A stretch of 64,000 nucleotides of DNA, taken from Trissonchulus latispiculum (lineage: Eukaryota; Nematoda; Enoplea; Enoplida; Ironidae). Numbering within the stretch: position 1 is the first letter of the stretch; each line of letters starts with the position of its first letter. The translations under genes and the position numbers were made by a program. The notes under the pieces were generated by a model. That model saw nothing but the letters and a program-made list of their open reading frames with translations, did no database searches and was not told where the DNA came from. The stretch is taken from NCBI GenBank assembly GCA_030248195.1, contig JASAND010019988.1:62001-126000 (forward strand), in the 5' to 3' direction. Shown one piece after another: positions 30,188 to 43,004 of the stretch.

Positions 30188-31165
30188 AGGTGCTGGTATC
30201 GCTTTGTGTAAATTTGACTTTACAGGCTCTACTATACTACGAAAGTGGATGAAAATTCATTGAAAATTAAGCTTTAAGGTGGTAGTACCACTAGCGGGAT
30301 TTTCTACATAATCTTGGTATTGATTAAGCAATCGTGACAGAAGTTTAGGAGAAGCAAGTTTAGTTAGCATACTATCTTTGCACCAAGTTAGTGTCAGAGA
30401 GCGAATAATTGGCTGGTTACTGTCATAACTTTACGCATGCGCAAATAATCAAATTTTGTTAAAGCTTTATATATTAAATTTTACTCTACCATCTGAAAGA
30501 GCAAAAAACGCTTTAAAATGATGTGCTTATCCCTTCTGTACGTGATGTCTATCAAAAGGTACAGATGATTTTGCATATGGTTGATTTACGTTGACCGTTT
30601 GCACAAGTAATGTCATGTAAGATCATTTTATACGAAAATTAAATGTATTGGGTTTTGGAGACTGTTATTGTGTTTTTTGTGTGTAATGTTTAACAAAAAA
30701 CTAATTCGTCGAAAAACCATTTTAGCAAAACTGAGTTTATTTTGTTATGAACATCGATTCCTCAAAAACTACCCAATGGATTCGCGTGATTTTCGGCTAG
30801 ATTAAAAGTTGCACCATTGCGGTAGGACATTTTTTCGGTTTGAGCTAAAACATCTCCAGTTTTGAGAAAACTGTATAGAAATTTGCGAAATTTCGTGTCA
30901 TTGCACATTTGCCGGATTTTCCGGAATATTGAGTCTTGTTGAGCCAAATCCAAAAAATTTCCCTCGGCCCACATGTCCTTTATATCATGGCACAAGAAAT
31001 TTCGGCCGATTCTACAGTTTTGAGAAATCGATGTTCAAAAATTTTTGGTCTATACTCAGCCTGACAGATGCCAGCATGTCGGAAAATTTTGCTATTTTTT
31101 GCTAATTTTGTTAGTTTCGTAAGTTCATGAGAATGTACAGATTATAAGCTTAAAACGAGGGATGA
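30188..31165. mobile_element. ~1-kb TIR transposon, copy 1 (right end lost)
   Basis: Begins AGGTGCTGGTATCGCTTTGTG after a TA. It shares blocks with the copy at 32330-33342, for example ACTACCCAATGGATTCGCGTG and CGATTCTACAGTTTTGAGAAA. The right terminus is missing and the boundary is approximate. No transposase. Confidence 0.75.
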
Positions 31166-32329
31166 GGCAGAGAGGCGGGATCCTATCGTCTACTTCATGG
31201 AGGCCGGTTGTGATTTAAAGATAAGTTTAGATCTTTTATTACACTTTCATGTTACATCTCAGGAATTTGGCACAGTTAGAGGCCCTACGTTGCGGGACAC
31301 AGTCAACAATCAGAGGTAAATAACATTTCCATTGATTATACGCCAAAACAACAAGAAGAAATCTGATAAGCTCATCTGTCTTATTACCCTGGATATAATT
31401 TTTGATTACTTGGTTTTGTGGGTATGGCTTCGAATGTAGTTCTTCATACTTCCGACATCTTGATGCTACTTAGATTTAGTCTGGAGCACTAAATTTGACA
31501 TTATAAAACCATATGTAATGAAGTGGCTAAGATTGGGCCCCAATTCTCTTGCCAATAGAATTCCGTTCCGTTTCGGTTTAACAAGACACTGGCTCTGGGT
31601 GACAACCACTTCAAAGCACGGAAGATCGGCACGTTTATCCCGAAGATAAACTTAGGCACTGGACTCTCAGAAGGTGGTATATCCAAAACTGAGAATTCCT
31701 TGCAGCCAACCTGGATTGGGGTCTTGATCGTGAGTCCGTTTGATAGGGGTAGGGCTTCTGATGATCTCTTTAACAAGCGGGGTCGACACTTGCTTTCCGG
31801 AGGATAAGTCTAGTTCAGTAACAATGAACTTTGCTGAATAGATCTTGATTGACAAATCAAGATCAGGAATTGACGATTGGTGTCTTTGTAGGGCCCAAGG
31901 AGTCAGATTATAATCACTTACTTGTTCAGGGGTCGGATCCGGCTCCAATGTCTTGATCAGGATCTGATGCCTTAGCTTACAAAACTGACTATAAGGCACT
32001 GCAGTTTATTGATACAATTAATGAGACTGATTACAATAGAAACAATAGTGAGTACAGTGGGTATAGTCGCTAGTAAAGCTATAAACAATACGAATGGCGA
32101 TTGACAATACAAATCGATAATTATCAGCAAACAATATAATAGTTTGCCAGAGTTGCCAGTACTCACTTTACCCAAATTAGTAATTATTGATAGGGACAAG
32201 GTTTTGACTCTTTAACTCAGCTCAACTATTTCTTTCTTTCTTCCTCTTGTCATCGACTAACTAACTATTCAACCTATCACTAAACTCTACTGTGTACTCT
32301 ACTCCCTATATGCTTGTGCTCGTGCTTTA
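31166..32329 (-). other. Unidentified sequence with a possible decayed coding fragment
   Basis: Two overlapping minus-strand open frames (31667-31999 and 31501-31776) read like one protein broken by a frameshift, with stretches such as LTPWALQRHQSSIPDLDLSI and SPVPKFIFGINVPIFRALKW. I recognise no family. It lies between two copies of a non-autonomous transposon, so it may be a retroelement remnant. Confidence 0.3.
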
Positions 32330-33342
32330 AGGTGGTGGTTTCCTTTTGTGTAAATTTGACCCTACAGGCTTCAATTCTTTATGAAAGTAGATGAAACTTT
32401 CCAAATATGCTATTTTGGTGCTCTTTAACATTCTCGGACCAGTCCCGCATTCTTAGGTGAAAAGATGAGAAATTTTCGATTTTTGGCATAATACTCTCAG
32501 TAGGTAATCGATACATCAGATTGGTTGTTATGGATGGAAAGAGGGTACACAAACGAACATTTTTGCTTTTACAACCTTTGAGCTATTTCTCAGCGTTAAG
32601 TCAGTATAAGCCAAAAACGATTTTTGGGGTCAAAAAACGGCCATTTTCGAAAAAATCAGTATTTTCAAAATAACTGCTAAATGCTACGAACAATTTTCGG
32701 TTATTTATACTCAATCAATACGCGGTCAAATTGCCCATTTTATCAGTGCCTATTAGCTGGGATTCGTTGCTTTAAGCTAGAGATTTGGCCGAAAAACCAT
32801 TTTGGCAAAAACTGCGATTATTTTGTTTTAAACAGCGATTTCTCAAAAACTACCCAATGGATTCGCGTGATCTTTGCCATAATGAAAATTCGCACTATTG
32901 CGGAGGGACTTTTTTCTGGGTTTGAGTTAAAACGTCTCCAGTTGCGAGAAAACTGACTACAAAGTTGCGAAATTTCGTGTCACCGCACATTTTCGCGGAT
33001 TTTCTGGAGTATTGAGGCATTTTGAGCCAAATCCAAAAAAATGTCCCTCGGCCCATATGTCCTTCATACCATGGCACAAGAAAAAATTTTGGCCGATTCT
33101 ACAGTTTTGAGAAATCCATGTTCAAAAATTTTTCGTCTATATTTAGCCTATCAGATGTCAGCATGTCAGAACATTTTTGCTAGTTTTGAGCTGATTTTGC
33201 TGGTTTCATAAGCTGATGCGATTCTGCAGATTCTAAGCTTTAAAACGATGTATAAAGCTCTTTCCAACTCTCAAAATTGCGACAGTTATAGCGTTTCAAA
33301 AGAATCACGACAAAAGCACTGCACAAAAGGACACCACCACCT
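32330..33342. mobile_element. ~1-kb TIR transposon, copy 2 (complete)
   Basis: Ends AGGTGGTGGTTTCCTTTTGTG and, inverted, CACAAAAGGACACCACCACCT, flanked by TA on both sides. 1013 bp without a transposase ORF. A TA target would fit Tc1/mariner-like elements, but 2 bp is weak evidence. Confidence 0.85.
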
Positions 33343-35269
33343 TATATTAGAACTCTTTGTCCGTCCTCCTTACCAAGGACAATATAATAATAACAATAAC
33401 TACAGAAAGGGTAAAATTAACTAGTTTAAAGATGTTAGTAGTACAAGATTCCGGTCTATGGGTGAGCCCGAAATGCCAGTAACAATAGCACTTTCGGATG
33501 CTGTTCGGTCACCTGGGGGGACAATGCAAGGGTCGGTCCGGTTGGGGGTTTCCTGGTAGCGGTTTGGGGTTAGTACACGATTTTATTTAATCTCTTCTTT
33601 ATTCTTCTGATCTAATCACTGCTATCAACCAATGTGGTTTAGGCAGAAGAGGTGGGGATAACAACCCCGATTCCCATAACGAAAGATGAAGTGGTAAAGA
33701 TCATTTTGAAATATAAATAACAAGATTCAATTTGAATATGAAAGTCTGAGGTTCACGACTGGTTTTAGGTCCCAAACTGATCCGGTGCAATTCCCCAAAC
33801 TGTCTCTGCCTCTCAAGTATATATCAGGCTCTGTCACAATTAGAGCACCTACTCTGATTCCAAGTCAGTATCTGAGTTCCACAAATAATCCGATTCCAAC
33901 TGATTAACACTGGCTCTTCGGCCTTCCAATATCAATAATCAGAATACCAGACTGACGGTACGATCCTCAACTGATTATCCAGAGACAGAATTCGGCTAAT
34001 TCAGGCAGGAGATCTGTTCTCGTCCGCATCTGAATCAAATGGGTTAAAACCCATTAGTACAAGCTATAGGTGCGGGATTCGAACCCAGCAACCATTACTC
34101 ACATTTTTTGGCTTTCTGAACATGAATTAGACTTGTAACTTGAGTTGATTGCGAAAACTTGAAACTTCGGCGAGAACATCGTAGTTTTGGATAGTTTTGA
34201 CAATATCACTGCATTAGGAATTAATTTTGGGGCGAAATACCATTTTTCGGACAATTTCTTGCAATCTTGTGCAAGAAATTGTATTTGCACCCCGATTTCG
34301 CCTTACACAACTTGCTTCTGCGCAGTTCAACTCAGAAACACGAAAGTTGGATTCTTCTAAACTTATTCGAAACAGGCAGATATTCATTTGTCTTGAAACG
34401 CGTAACGTTAATTTGTTCTGGCGTAATCGAATCTAGGACCTTTCGTTTTCCAGGCCCGAACAAGGAAGGTGACAACTTCCTGCTTTAACAAGTATTAACT
34501 AATTAGAAAAGAGTTAACACGCAGATTTGATACAAATACAGTAATTAGGTTTCAGTCCTCCAATTTCCTGGGCCCTAAACGAAGAAGACAACAACTTCCT
34601 ACTTCAACAAGTATCAAACTTCGGAAACTGGCTGAACTCATGAATCTTGATAATTTTGCATTCATTGGAAGATGGTTCCAGTAACCTGTCCATAATACCT
34701 ACGTAACTAATTGTTATTTCACTTATTTCAAGTACATTATTGGTTACTACTTAATGTTGACTAAAATTACTGATTTATAACCGATGCTTATTATTATCAT
34801 TTGTGAAATATTATGATAAACCAAATTTGTAACAACTATTGGCTGAGCAAGGTTGACCTTTTACCCTTGCTGAACAGTGTGTAACAGAATATTGCTAGCT
34901 TTGTCTTCAAACGTAGCCACTGTTATGAAATGGTGCCAGACCGTTATTGCGGTCATAATTACGAACGGAATTTGATTTGAATATGACTGAACCAACTGAA
35001 AATGGCAACAACAACATGTATCGGTCTCGAACTAAAAGAGGGGACAGCTGTCATTATTGCGAGCACAATATAGACTGAATATAGTTAATTTGACCAAAAA
35101 TAGCAATAGCAATGTGTGTTGGTTTCGAACTTAAAAGAAACGATGCTAAAACTGAAAGCTACTTCCATTATGGGTCTTACGTACTGTTCTCATATATTTT
35201 ATGCGGAAATTGCGAAATTAATAGCTTTTGAGCAGGCAATGTATCAATTTTGCATGAAAATTCAGTTGC
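33343..35269. other. Unassigned sequence
   Basis: No gene recognised. A B-box-like GGGATTCGAACCCAGC (minus-strand tRNA type) lies near 34076 without a matching A box. Short open frames show no similarity. Confidence 0.5.
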
Positions 35270-35354
35270 TGAAGAGATTTCCTTCATGCGATTCGTCCGC
35301 ACTCTTAACAAAGAGTGGCCTACGCGGACGAATCGAGGGTATCTCTTTTCAGAC
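35270..35354. repeat. 85-bp foldback with a strong central hairpin
   Basis: Nested inverted repeat. Ends are CTGAAGAGAT and ATCTCTTTTCAG, the middle arms CGATTCGTCCGC and GCGGACGAATCG are perfect, and the inner stem is ACTCTT-AACA-AAGAGT. Flanks show no clear target duplication. Confidence 0.85.
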
Positions 35355-36699
35355 TGATAAGAACCTAATATGGGGTCCCCGGGACCCTGGATCCACAGGC
35401 TGACCCTTATTTGCATATTTGCCATTTAGGACCTAAACCTAGATTACCCACATAGTCGTGCACTTGCAGGCTTCCAGACAAGTACACAAGATTTATCCGC
35501 TAAAACTACGTTGCCTACTATTATCCTCCTGCTTACTACGTGAACCTTGGTGTAATTTCGGTGTTTCCCAAATGAGACGTGCACAGTCAGTTATCACGCA
35601 TTTACCCCGTCACATTTCTAATTATTATTATCAATCGTACCACATAAACTTGCAACCATCACGTATACATTACTACATCACAAATAGCCTAATAATTAGT
35701 TACGTAATCCTATTTCTTAGCTAAACAAAGTTCATACAGCATTTAAACAATTATTGGGATAGCTACTTAAGGACCACTTATACTACACATATGCAACATT
35801 TATACCAACACTTAAACTGCCAATTAAGAAATGATTACACTCACTTATGCCACACCCATGTCTCACTCAGACTAGAACACACTCATACTAATCTCGCGTA
35901 CATTTATTCACATGAACCACAAGTATACCTCCTTCCAGCTTATTACCTAAGCATTCTTCACTTACAAACATAATCACAGGAACTACTACATGCGCATTTA
36001 CACGCACAGACACATACACTCAAATACGCAATTTTTAGTTAAATACTGCCTAACTAATCCTAACTACAAACATGGTTATAAAACAATTCAAACAAAACCT
36101 AGTTCTAAATACATTTACTATTCTGACGTGTTAGCGACTATTTTAACATATTTTAATAGGATTAACTGTTAATTTAGAGAATTTTTGTTGAGATTTTGAT
36201 GCGAGTTTTTCAGTTTTAAAACTCAACTTATGGCGCAGAACTTTAAGAACTTTGTTATATTTTGAGAAAAGTTTTGAAGTTTAGAAAGCCACGTGAGTAA
36301 TGATTGCTAAGGAATCATTACAAAACCAAAACTACTAACAATAGTTAACTTAACTACTGGGTAAGCCGGTCATTTCCCTGGAAACGCTCGATAATGAATA
36401 ATTAAAAGGTTGACTATTTGTTTATAAAAGCTGATTTAGAGTTAGTTTCACTTTTGGAACGCCTATTAATTTAGACACCGACCTAACGATGAAATAAAAC
36501 AAAATACAGACAATGATTTTTGAGGCTTGACAAAGCCGTGACGCAACAATATGGCCGGCAACTCCTAGTTGCCGGCTGTGGGGTAATTATTCCTATTACT
36601 AGCTTAATATTCTAGGGTCGTAGCAAAGGGACCCTCTAACTCAAACTTAGGGGGTGGGTCCCCACTTAATAATACCGTATTCTACGTCAAAACTCCGAA
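35355..36699. other. A/C-rich unassigned sequence
   Basis: 35450-36170 is skewed to A and C on the plus strand with short open frames of no recognisable family. No element ends identified. Confidence 0.4.
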
Positions 36700-37265
36700 A
36701 TTACTGGCCAAACGGCCCTTATAAAAATAGTAAAATTTGTTGGTCGTGGCTTGACCGATAGGTGCAAACAAAAATGATAAAAATGAATAAAACAAAAGAA
36801 CGGCGGAGGTCAGCAAACCTCGATAGCAAGAGTGTGTCGGCTTTTAAAAACAGAAAAAAAAGCAGGGACAATTCTCAAGACCTCCGTCAAACAGGAGGGG
36901 TTTACATGAGCTGCCCCTTTATTAAAATAATAAACTAATAATAATAATAAAAAGAAAAATGAAATAAAAGTGGCTCGAAAGCCCACACATGCTAGGGAAA
37001 TCAAACATCTGGCCTCTGGCCCAATATACTGAAAAAATTGGGGCTCAAGGCCCAAAATGCACATAAAAATTGGCCCATTGGCCTCAAAAGAACATAAATA
37101 ATTTTGGCCCGAAGGCCCCAAAATAGGAAAAAATAAAGGCCGAAAAAGTGGTCGTTGCACCCTAGGATTTTCTTCTCGGTTTCTGGCCAGGCATAACAAG
37201 CCTATATGGCCCTACTTTGGTAGTGTGCGCTGTTATTTTCTCAATTTCTTTTCTGGCCCAAAGGC
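36700..37265. repeat. Array of short GGCC-N-GGCC palindromes
   Basis: At least six short inverted motifs of the type GGCC-(3-5)-GGCC, or one-base variants, in 560 bp: near 36703, 37011, 37043, 37073, 37105 and 37254. Some relate to the overlapping minus-strand open frame 36810-37199, which I do not recognise and consider compositional. Confidence 0.6.
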
Positions 37266-40200
37266 CAGAAAAGTCCCTATTCTTTTAACCTAACCAGGGA
37301 GAGTGCGCTTGATTCCCCATGCAATGACAATTGCACTGGAGAACGCACTAGAAGGTAGGGGGGAAGCAACCGCTCTCGGTTGCACTCAAGCGAACACTGA
37401 GTGGAATAGAAAATTTTGGGACCGAGCTGACAGTTTTGCTGACAGCTCGGTGACAGGTAATTAGCGAGTTCGGGGGGCGGATTTTTCTTTGACTTTAAGG
37501 CAAAGCTTCTAGAAAGTTCTAGAACCTTCTACAAGCTTGCCACCTTTTGCACTTGGTGCGCAGCGGCGGGGTGAGCGTGATGGTGTATATGTCTACCGGT
37601 TCTGTCCCATAGCCTCGCTAGTCCCCCTTCCCCCTATCCCTTTTGAACTACTTTAGCTGTTTGCTACTGTTTCACTTATATAGTTGTTTTCTTGGATTTA
37701 GATTCTATCTTGGTTGTGGGGAGTTTTGGTCCTTGTTGTGGGTTTTGCCTTGGGTAAAATTTTTACTAAGTTTGTCTCAATTTCTTTTTTTTTCGCTTCT
37801 GTTATTTCTTTGAGTTTGGGGTGGGTGGTGTCCGTTAGCTCGGAATTGCCGTTCTATATTATGTAGTATTTTATTTGTTCGTTTTCGGGTCCTTTTCTAT
37901 TTTTCTAACTGGTGTTTGTTTCCATCTTTTCTATCTAGTGTGTCGCGAGTTTACCTTTGTTTCAAAATTTTTCTTTGCATTTCATGACTGCCATTTTGTT
38001 GCCTTATCTACCTTGCCATGTAATGTTGTGCAGCTATTTTTGCATTATATATGCTTTATTTTGTATTTGCTTTAAAAGGTGGCATTGTTTTGATTCTATT
38101 TTTCGATTCGATTGGGGATTTTGTACTCCGGAGTTGCTGGCTACGAACTCTGGAGCTATTCTATATTGTGTTAGTTCTTCCCGGAGCTCAATTTCTGGTT
38201 ACTGCTTTCTTTTTTGAATACTCCGGAGCTGTATGGTTGCTTTCGTTTTGATTTTTCTTTCTCAAATAGTCGGCTCCGGTTGAAAGTCTTGCACCGGCCT
38301 TGGTCCAATTTTTTCATTTTTCAACTTACTTCGGAGTTTAATTTCCGCTTTCTTTTCTTAGTAAAAGTCCCTCCGCAGCTGGTTTTTCTGTTTCTCTATG
38401 ATGTTTTCTATCTAAAAACGTTACTCTGGTGGCCTGTTGTGGCATCGGTCGTCTGTTTTCTGAGCTCCGGAGTACCTGTCTCTTTTGTTTCCTGCGTCCT
38501 CGTCGTGGCTCAAGGGTGTCTCTAGCCGTTTTCTTTTGTGTGTAGTCAGTGTAGTCTGTGTGTATGTGTTTAGTTTGTGTATCCCGATATGTTTCGGAGT
38601 AGTTTTAGCAGTGTCTCGGAGCACCCGTGTGTTGTAGTATGTTTGGGGCCCGAGTAGTATCCCCGGGATCCCGGGCCTGGGGGATACGCAAATTTTTGAT
38701 TTTTGCCGCTGTTTTCTAAAACGCGTTTTATCTTTACTAGTAGGTAGGGTACGTAGGCTGATCTGATTTTATTACTAACCCTTGAGCCCTTGGCCGCGGC
38801 GAGGTCGCGCGTTTCAAAAGAGGGGGTAGTCTGTGGATTATTTCGAGCATTTTTCAATGTTTCTAACTTAAAATTATGAAAACGTAATGCTAAATTTATG
38901 ATTGCTCAATGTAAAATTACACTCTTGTGTACGGTCCAAGGCCGGACTAGCTAATACACAGACTCTTTCAAAATTGAGCGTCAGTCGGTAGTGTGATTTC
39001 ACGTGGGATAGTTCCCCCCTTTTTATCAGTCAATTCTACGCTCCAGCGGGTTTGGGCTGGGCCTATTGTTGGATAATCAGTTTGGATTTATTGTTTGTCC
39101 ACGGTTTGTCCTTTTTTGGTTTTTTGTAATTAAATTGTTCTGGCGCCGTACTTGAATTTATTGAAAAAGTATTTATTCATTTTAAATTTTTGTAAGTAAC
39201 ACAATAAACTCGCATCACTCTTTAGTATTTGCCTTTTCGTTTCGTAGTTGGTCAGGGTAATTTGACGGGTGGGACCTGACATGCACACACTCAGAGAACC
39301 TTTGCAATCTTTTAAACTTCCAGAAATTCGCTTGTCGGGAGTCACGCTTTAAGAGCGTACTTTCTACAGGTTTATTTCTGTGACTAAAATTGTTTGTTCA
39401 GAGATCGTATAGTCTAAATCTCTACACCACTATTAAATGCGATCTCAGTTACTGAGCCGTTAGGGTGTTTTTAGCTTAGGTTTCATTAGAATTGTATAGC
39501 CGGTAGGTAGAGTTCTGAGTTATTTCCAGACCTAGGTAGGTTAATTATTCACTGAGTGTATATTTAATTTATTCAAAGTTCCTTTTGAGATCGATAGTTA
39601 GGCATCCGTTCGTCCGTTTAGAATGTTTTATTTAGTCTTTAGTTAGGTTTAAATATTCTTGGCGAGATCCTGCCCAGGTCGACTGGAACATAAGTCTCCT
39701 CCAGGTTCGTCGTTTCCATACGCGCACAGTTTCCACCCGTAAAGTTTGGTTAGCTATACCTTACCAACTTTACAGCACAGGGGTTTCTGGGAAGCCAAAC
39801 ACGAGACTCAAGCCCCCTTTTATATTGAGTTTTTCTTTGAGTCAGTACAAGCTAAAGCACATCGTCAGCTTGTTACTGAGCTAATGAACAGCTACATCGA
39901 AAAAGGACATCGGATTTGTGTGTTCTGCGAACCAGAACGCCCACCTACACTGCTGTAAAATTGATGACAAACATTTTTCGGTTCCTCTTGGCCTCTTACA
40001 GATCAAAAATTCTAAATAGGGTAAGTAAGAAATTTTGCGATATTTGAACTCAGCGTAATTGGAAAACAAATCCATTGCAGATTTTAGCTAGACTGGTCAA
40101 ATTATATAAAATGTTTCAGTACGGGGGAAGGGGTAAAATGACAACTACTGCAATTTGAACTTTTAATCAGAGCAGGTTTCATATGATCTTTAACAATAAC

Positions 40201-40909
40201 ACACTACTAATGCAGAACCTTCATGCTTTAGCTAATAACCTAATTGCCATAAAAGTTTGTATTAAAATACTTTAACAGGTTAGTTTCTGCTAAAAGCAGT
40301 TTAACGAAGAAAGACTAGGTATCAAATACTAAAACCAGAAATCAAATAATCCGCCATTTCTTGGGCTACGCAAGCCGTAAAATTAAACTAACGGTGTCAA
40401 TTTGAAGGTCTCGCCGAAGCCGATTATTCGCGGCATTGTAATCTTCTGAATGTTATCCCGTACGGCTACTATCATAAAAATTTAGATTTTGAAAAAACAT
40501 GACCAAATTTTTTGCAGCGATTGTGAAGCATTTACGATGCAAGCTAGAGGGTTGCCACTTACTAGACGTGTTTTTCACAAAAATACCCAGGGATCCTTTT
40601 TTTAGTTTCCCCGCACGACAACAGGCAACTGTAATGATGTAATGAGGCGACGTGACGTCGATCTTCTAAATATTGGTAAATGTTGTGAAGGGAAATTATG
40701 TATAGTTTAAACTAAGGTGAAAATGTTAGTTTATAAGTAAGGTGTAGTGTGTGAAATTAGTTTGAAATTGTTTTGGAAAGTTTATGTAAAATTATTTGGA
40801 AATTTAGTTGATATTATTATTGTGTCTATGTAAAAATGATGTATATGTGCATCAGTTATCCTAGTCACTAGGTGGCGTTGTATGTATGTCTAGTTTTCGC
40901 TGGGAGTCT
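37266..40909. other. T/G-skewed unassigned sequence
   Basis: 37600-39150 is rich in T and G on the plus strand and gives open frames full of Phe/Leu/Val with no similarity. Near 39480-39570 a stretch including AATTGTATAGCCGGTAGGTAG is repeated near 42606. A SINE-like fragment (TTAGCTATACCTTACC) lies near 39750. Confidence 0.45.
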
Positions 40910-40917
40910 TTCGAAAC

Positions 40918-41966
40918 CGTGTATCCTACTCACAATTACCCTACTTACGCATAACGTTTGATGTTTCCGCCTAGAGATAACAAAACTGAAATTCCTACTT
41001 ACGCCTAAAATATTTCCTTGCAAAACTCCAATTTCTACTTACACCTAAAACGAAAGTTCTACCGTAATCCACTTGTATGTTTTACCGTACAGACTTTGTA
41101 CTGTGTCCACAAGGTAACTAATGCGTGGAAATATTAAATGTATAAAAATCTTCATTTAAAATTCAATGTAACCATTTGACAAATAATCTTTTGTAAGCTA
41201 TGCATTTAACTTAAAACTAGAGAAATTGCACATGCATTAAAAGACATACGGTCAAACGTGTATGCATTTATGGTTTCATTTTATAATTGGATGGAGAATA
41301 TAACACAGGGGCTATTCAGTATAAGCTAAAGCTGTAAACAATAAGATTTAAACTTATACTGAACTAAATACTAAATCGAAAAACGAATTTAAAATTACTG
41401 TTCTATGATCCAAAAACCCCTGTATACAACGTTTCAGGTTCAGCGAGATACTTAAAATTAAAGTTAAAACACTTAAAGTTTTTAAAACTTAAGATTGTAT
41501 GATCAGTTAGGCAATAGTTGGGAAGCTTCTATACAAAATTTGAGCTAAATTGGTTAAGTTTCGCTGAAGAAAAGAAAACGAACTCCTCCCCAAATTGTCT
41601 GCTACATCTTGAAAAATTATGTCCTTACTTTAAAATTTAAAAAGTTCTGCTGCAATATTTCAAGTAGTTTGTTGAAATTTCTGAGAAAATGGAAATTTAT
41701 CTCTAATAAATAAAGGTGAACAGCAAAATTGCTATTTAGTTCATATAAGCAAATGTAATCCTGAGAAAAATTTAAACAACTTTTGGAACAAAGTCAGAAA
41801 GTGAATACTGTAGATTTTAGGCGTAAGTAGGAATCCGAGTTTTGCGACAACATTCTTTAGGCGTAAGTAGGAATGTGAGCTTTGACAGAAAGAATTAGGT
41901 GTAAGTGGGAATTGGAGTTTTGAAAACGATTAGGCGTAAGTAGGATAGGCGTAAGTAGGAGTAAGC
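40918..41966. mobile_element. Foldback-like element with CCTACTTACGCCTAAA repeats
   Basis: The left end carries about three copies of CCTACTTACGCCTAAA or variants (40948-41050). The right end carries five inverted copies, TTTAGGCGTAAGTAGG (41828-41960). Perfect 8-bp duplication TTCGAAAC at 40910-40917 and 41967-41974 suggests hAT. The ~800-bp AT-rich middle has no ORF. Confidence 0.85.
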
Positions 41967-41974
41967 TTCGAAAC

Positions 41975-42703
41975 TACTCTCTCTTTCAAAGGGTATTAAA
42001 TTCATCCAATCAGATTCAACCAACACATGTCAAATCTGGTTTCTCTCTGCCTATGCCTGTGTGCACTCAGTCTTGTGTGTTTCTTTCGTGTGTGCTGGTC
42101 GTGCTGTTTCTCTCTGCGCCCTATGCATTTGCCCATTACCTATACATTTGCCCATTACTCATTATTGATTAATGCATCCATCTACAGTGGAGACGCTTTA
42201 GATTGCTTCTGCTCCAGGGTGACCCTGTAGAGCTTGCTATTCTTCTTTTTATTTAAAAGTTTTCTCTCTCTTCTACTTTTGAAAGTATCTTTTTATTACC
42301 CTCTTCTAGTAGCTTTTACGATTTCTCTAAAAATTAGCCCTTTCGGCTTAGGGTTATTACTTTATGGTATTTTATTGGGGTGTATATTGTCTTTACTTTG
42401 TAAAAAGTACTCTGTTGTCTTGTTTCCTGTTGCACTACAAATTTCAGTAAAAGCTAACTTGTCTATATCCGTTTCTGTATTTGTTTTCACACTTCTCTGT
42501 ACTCGTTTCGGGGGTCTCCCCCTTTGTCAAGCATATAGTCCCTATAGTAAATGTGGTCTCTTTTCGGACCATTTTTGGGCGTCGTTTTTAGGTTTTTGTT
42601 TTAGAATTGTATACTCGGTAGGTAAGGTTTTTTGAGATAATTTGAGTAGGTAGATATACTTTTAAAGAGTGTATATTTCAGCAAATTTGGGGTAGGTGCC
42701 AGA
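41975..42703. other. T-rich unassigned sequence
   Basis: Open frames at 42027-42230 and 42234-42635 are Phe/Leu-rich and not recognised. The end resembles 39480-39570 (AATTGTATACTCGGTAGGTA). Confidence 0.4.
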
Positions 42704-43000
42704 CATGTACAGGAGGAGAAATTCTGGGGGGGGATGAAAGGGGGCATAAGAGTTCCAATTTAAATGGCTAAGCACTGATAGGGGGAAAAAGAAAAATATG
42801 TCGCCCAAAATGCATTTGTGCAATTTTATATTCTTCAAAATTTTAGCAAAGCAACATACTCCTCGTTTCCCGTTTCATTCCACTTGCACCCAGACATGTG
42901 CAGGAGGGGAAGTTCTGGAGGGGTGAGCCGGCGGTCGAATTCCGCCGGAAAACCAGATTTGTACGATTTCTTGCCCAAAAAACCGGAAAAATCCGGATTA
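42704..43000 (+). repeat. Partial hAT-MITE ends (CAGACATGTGC family)
   Basis: CAGACATGTACAGGAGGAGA at 42705 and CAGACATGTGCAGGAGGGGA at about 42892 match the inverted right end of the complete element 53848-54029. The second includes the CCGGAAAAATCCGGA stretch found in that element's interior. Neither has a partner end. The second abuts the Gypsy integrase fragment. Confidence 0.7.
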
Positions 43001-43004
43001 TGGG

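Noticed and set aside
30762..33077. Similar minus-strand ORFs (30762-30995, 32895-33077) as a conserved gene
   Set aside because: They lie at the same place in two copies of a non-autonomous transposon, in inconsistent frames with poor protein alignment.
36810..37199. 129-codon minus-strand frame
   Set aside because: Composition follows the GGCC palindrome array and poly-A/T; no family similarity.
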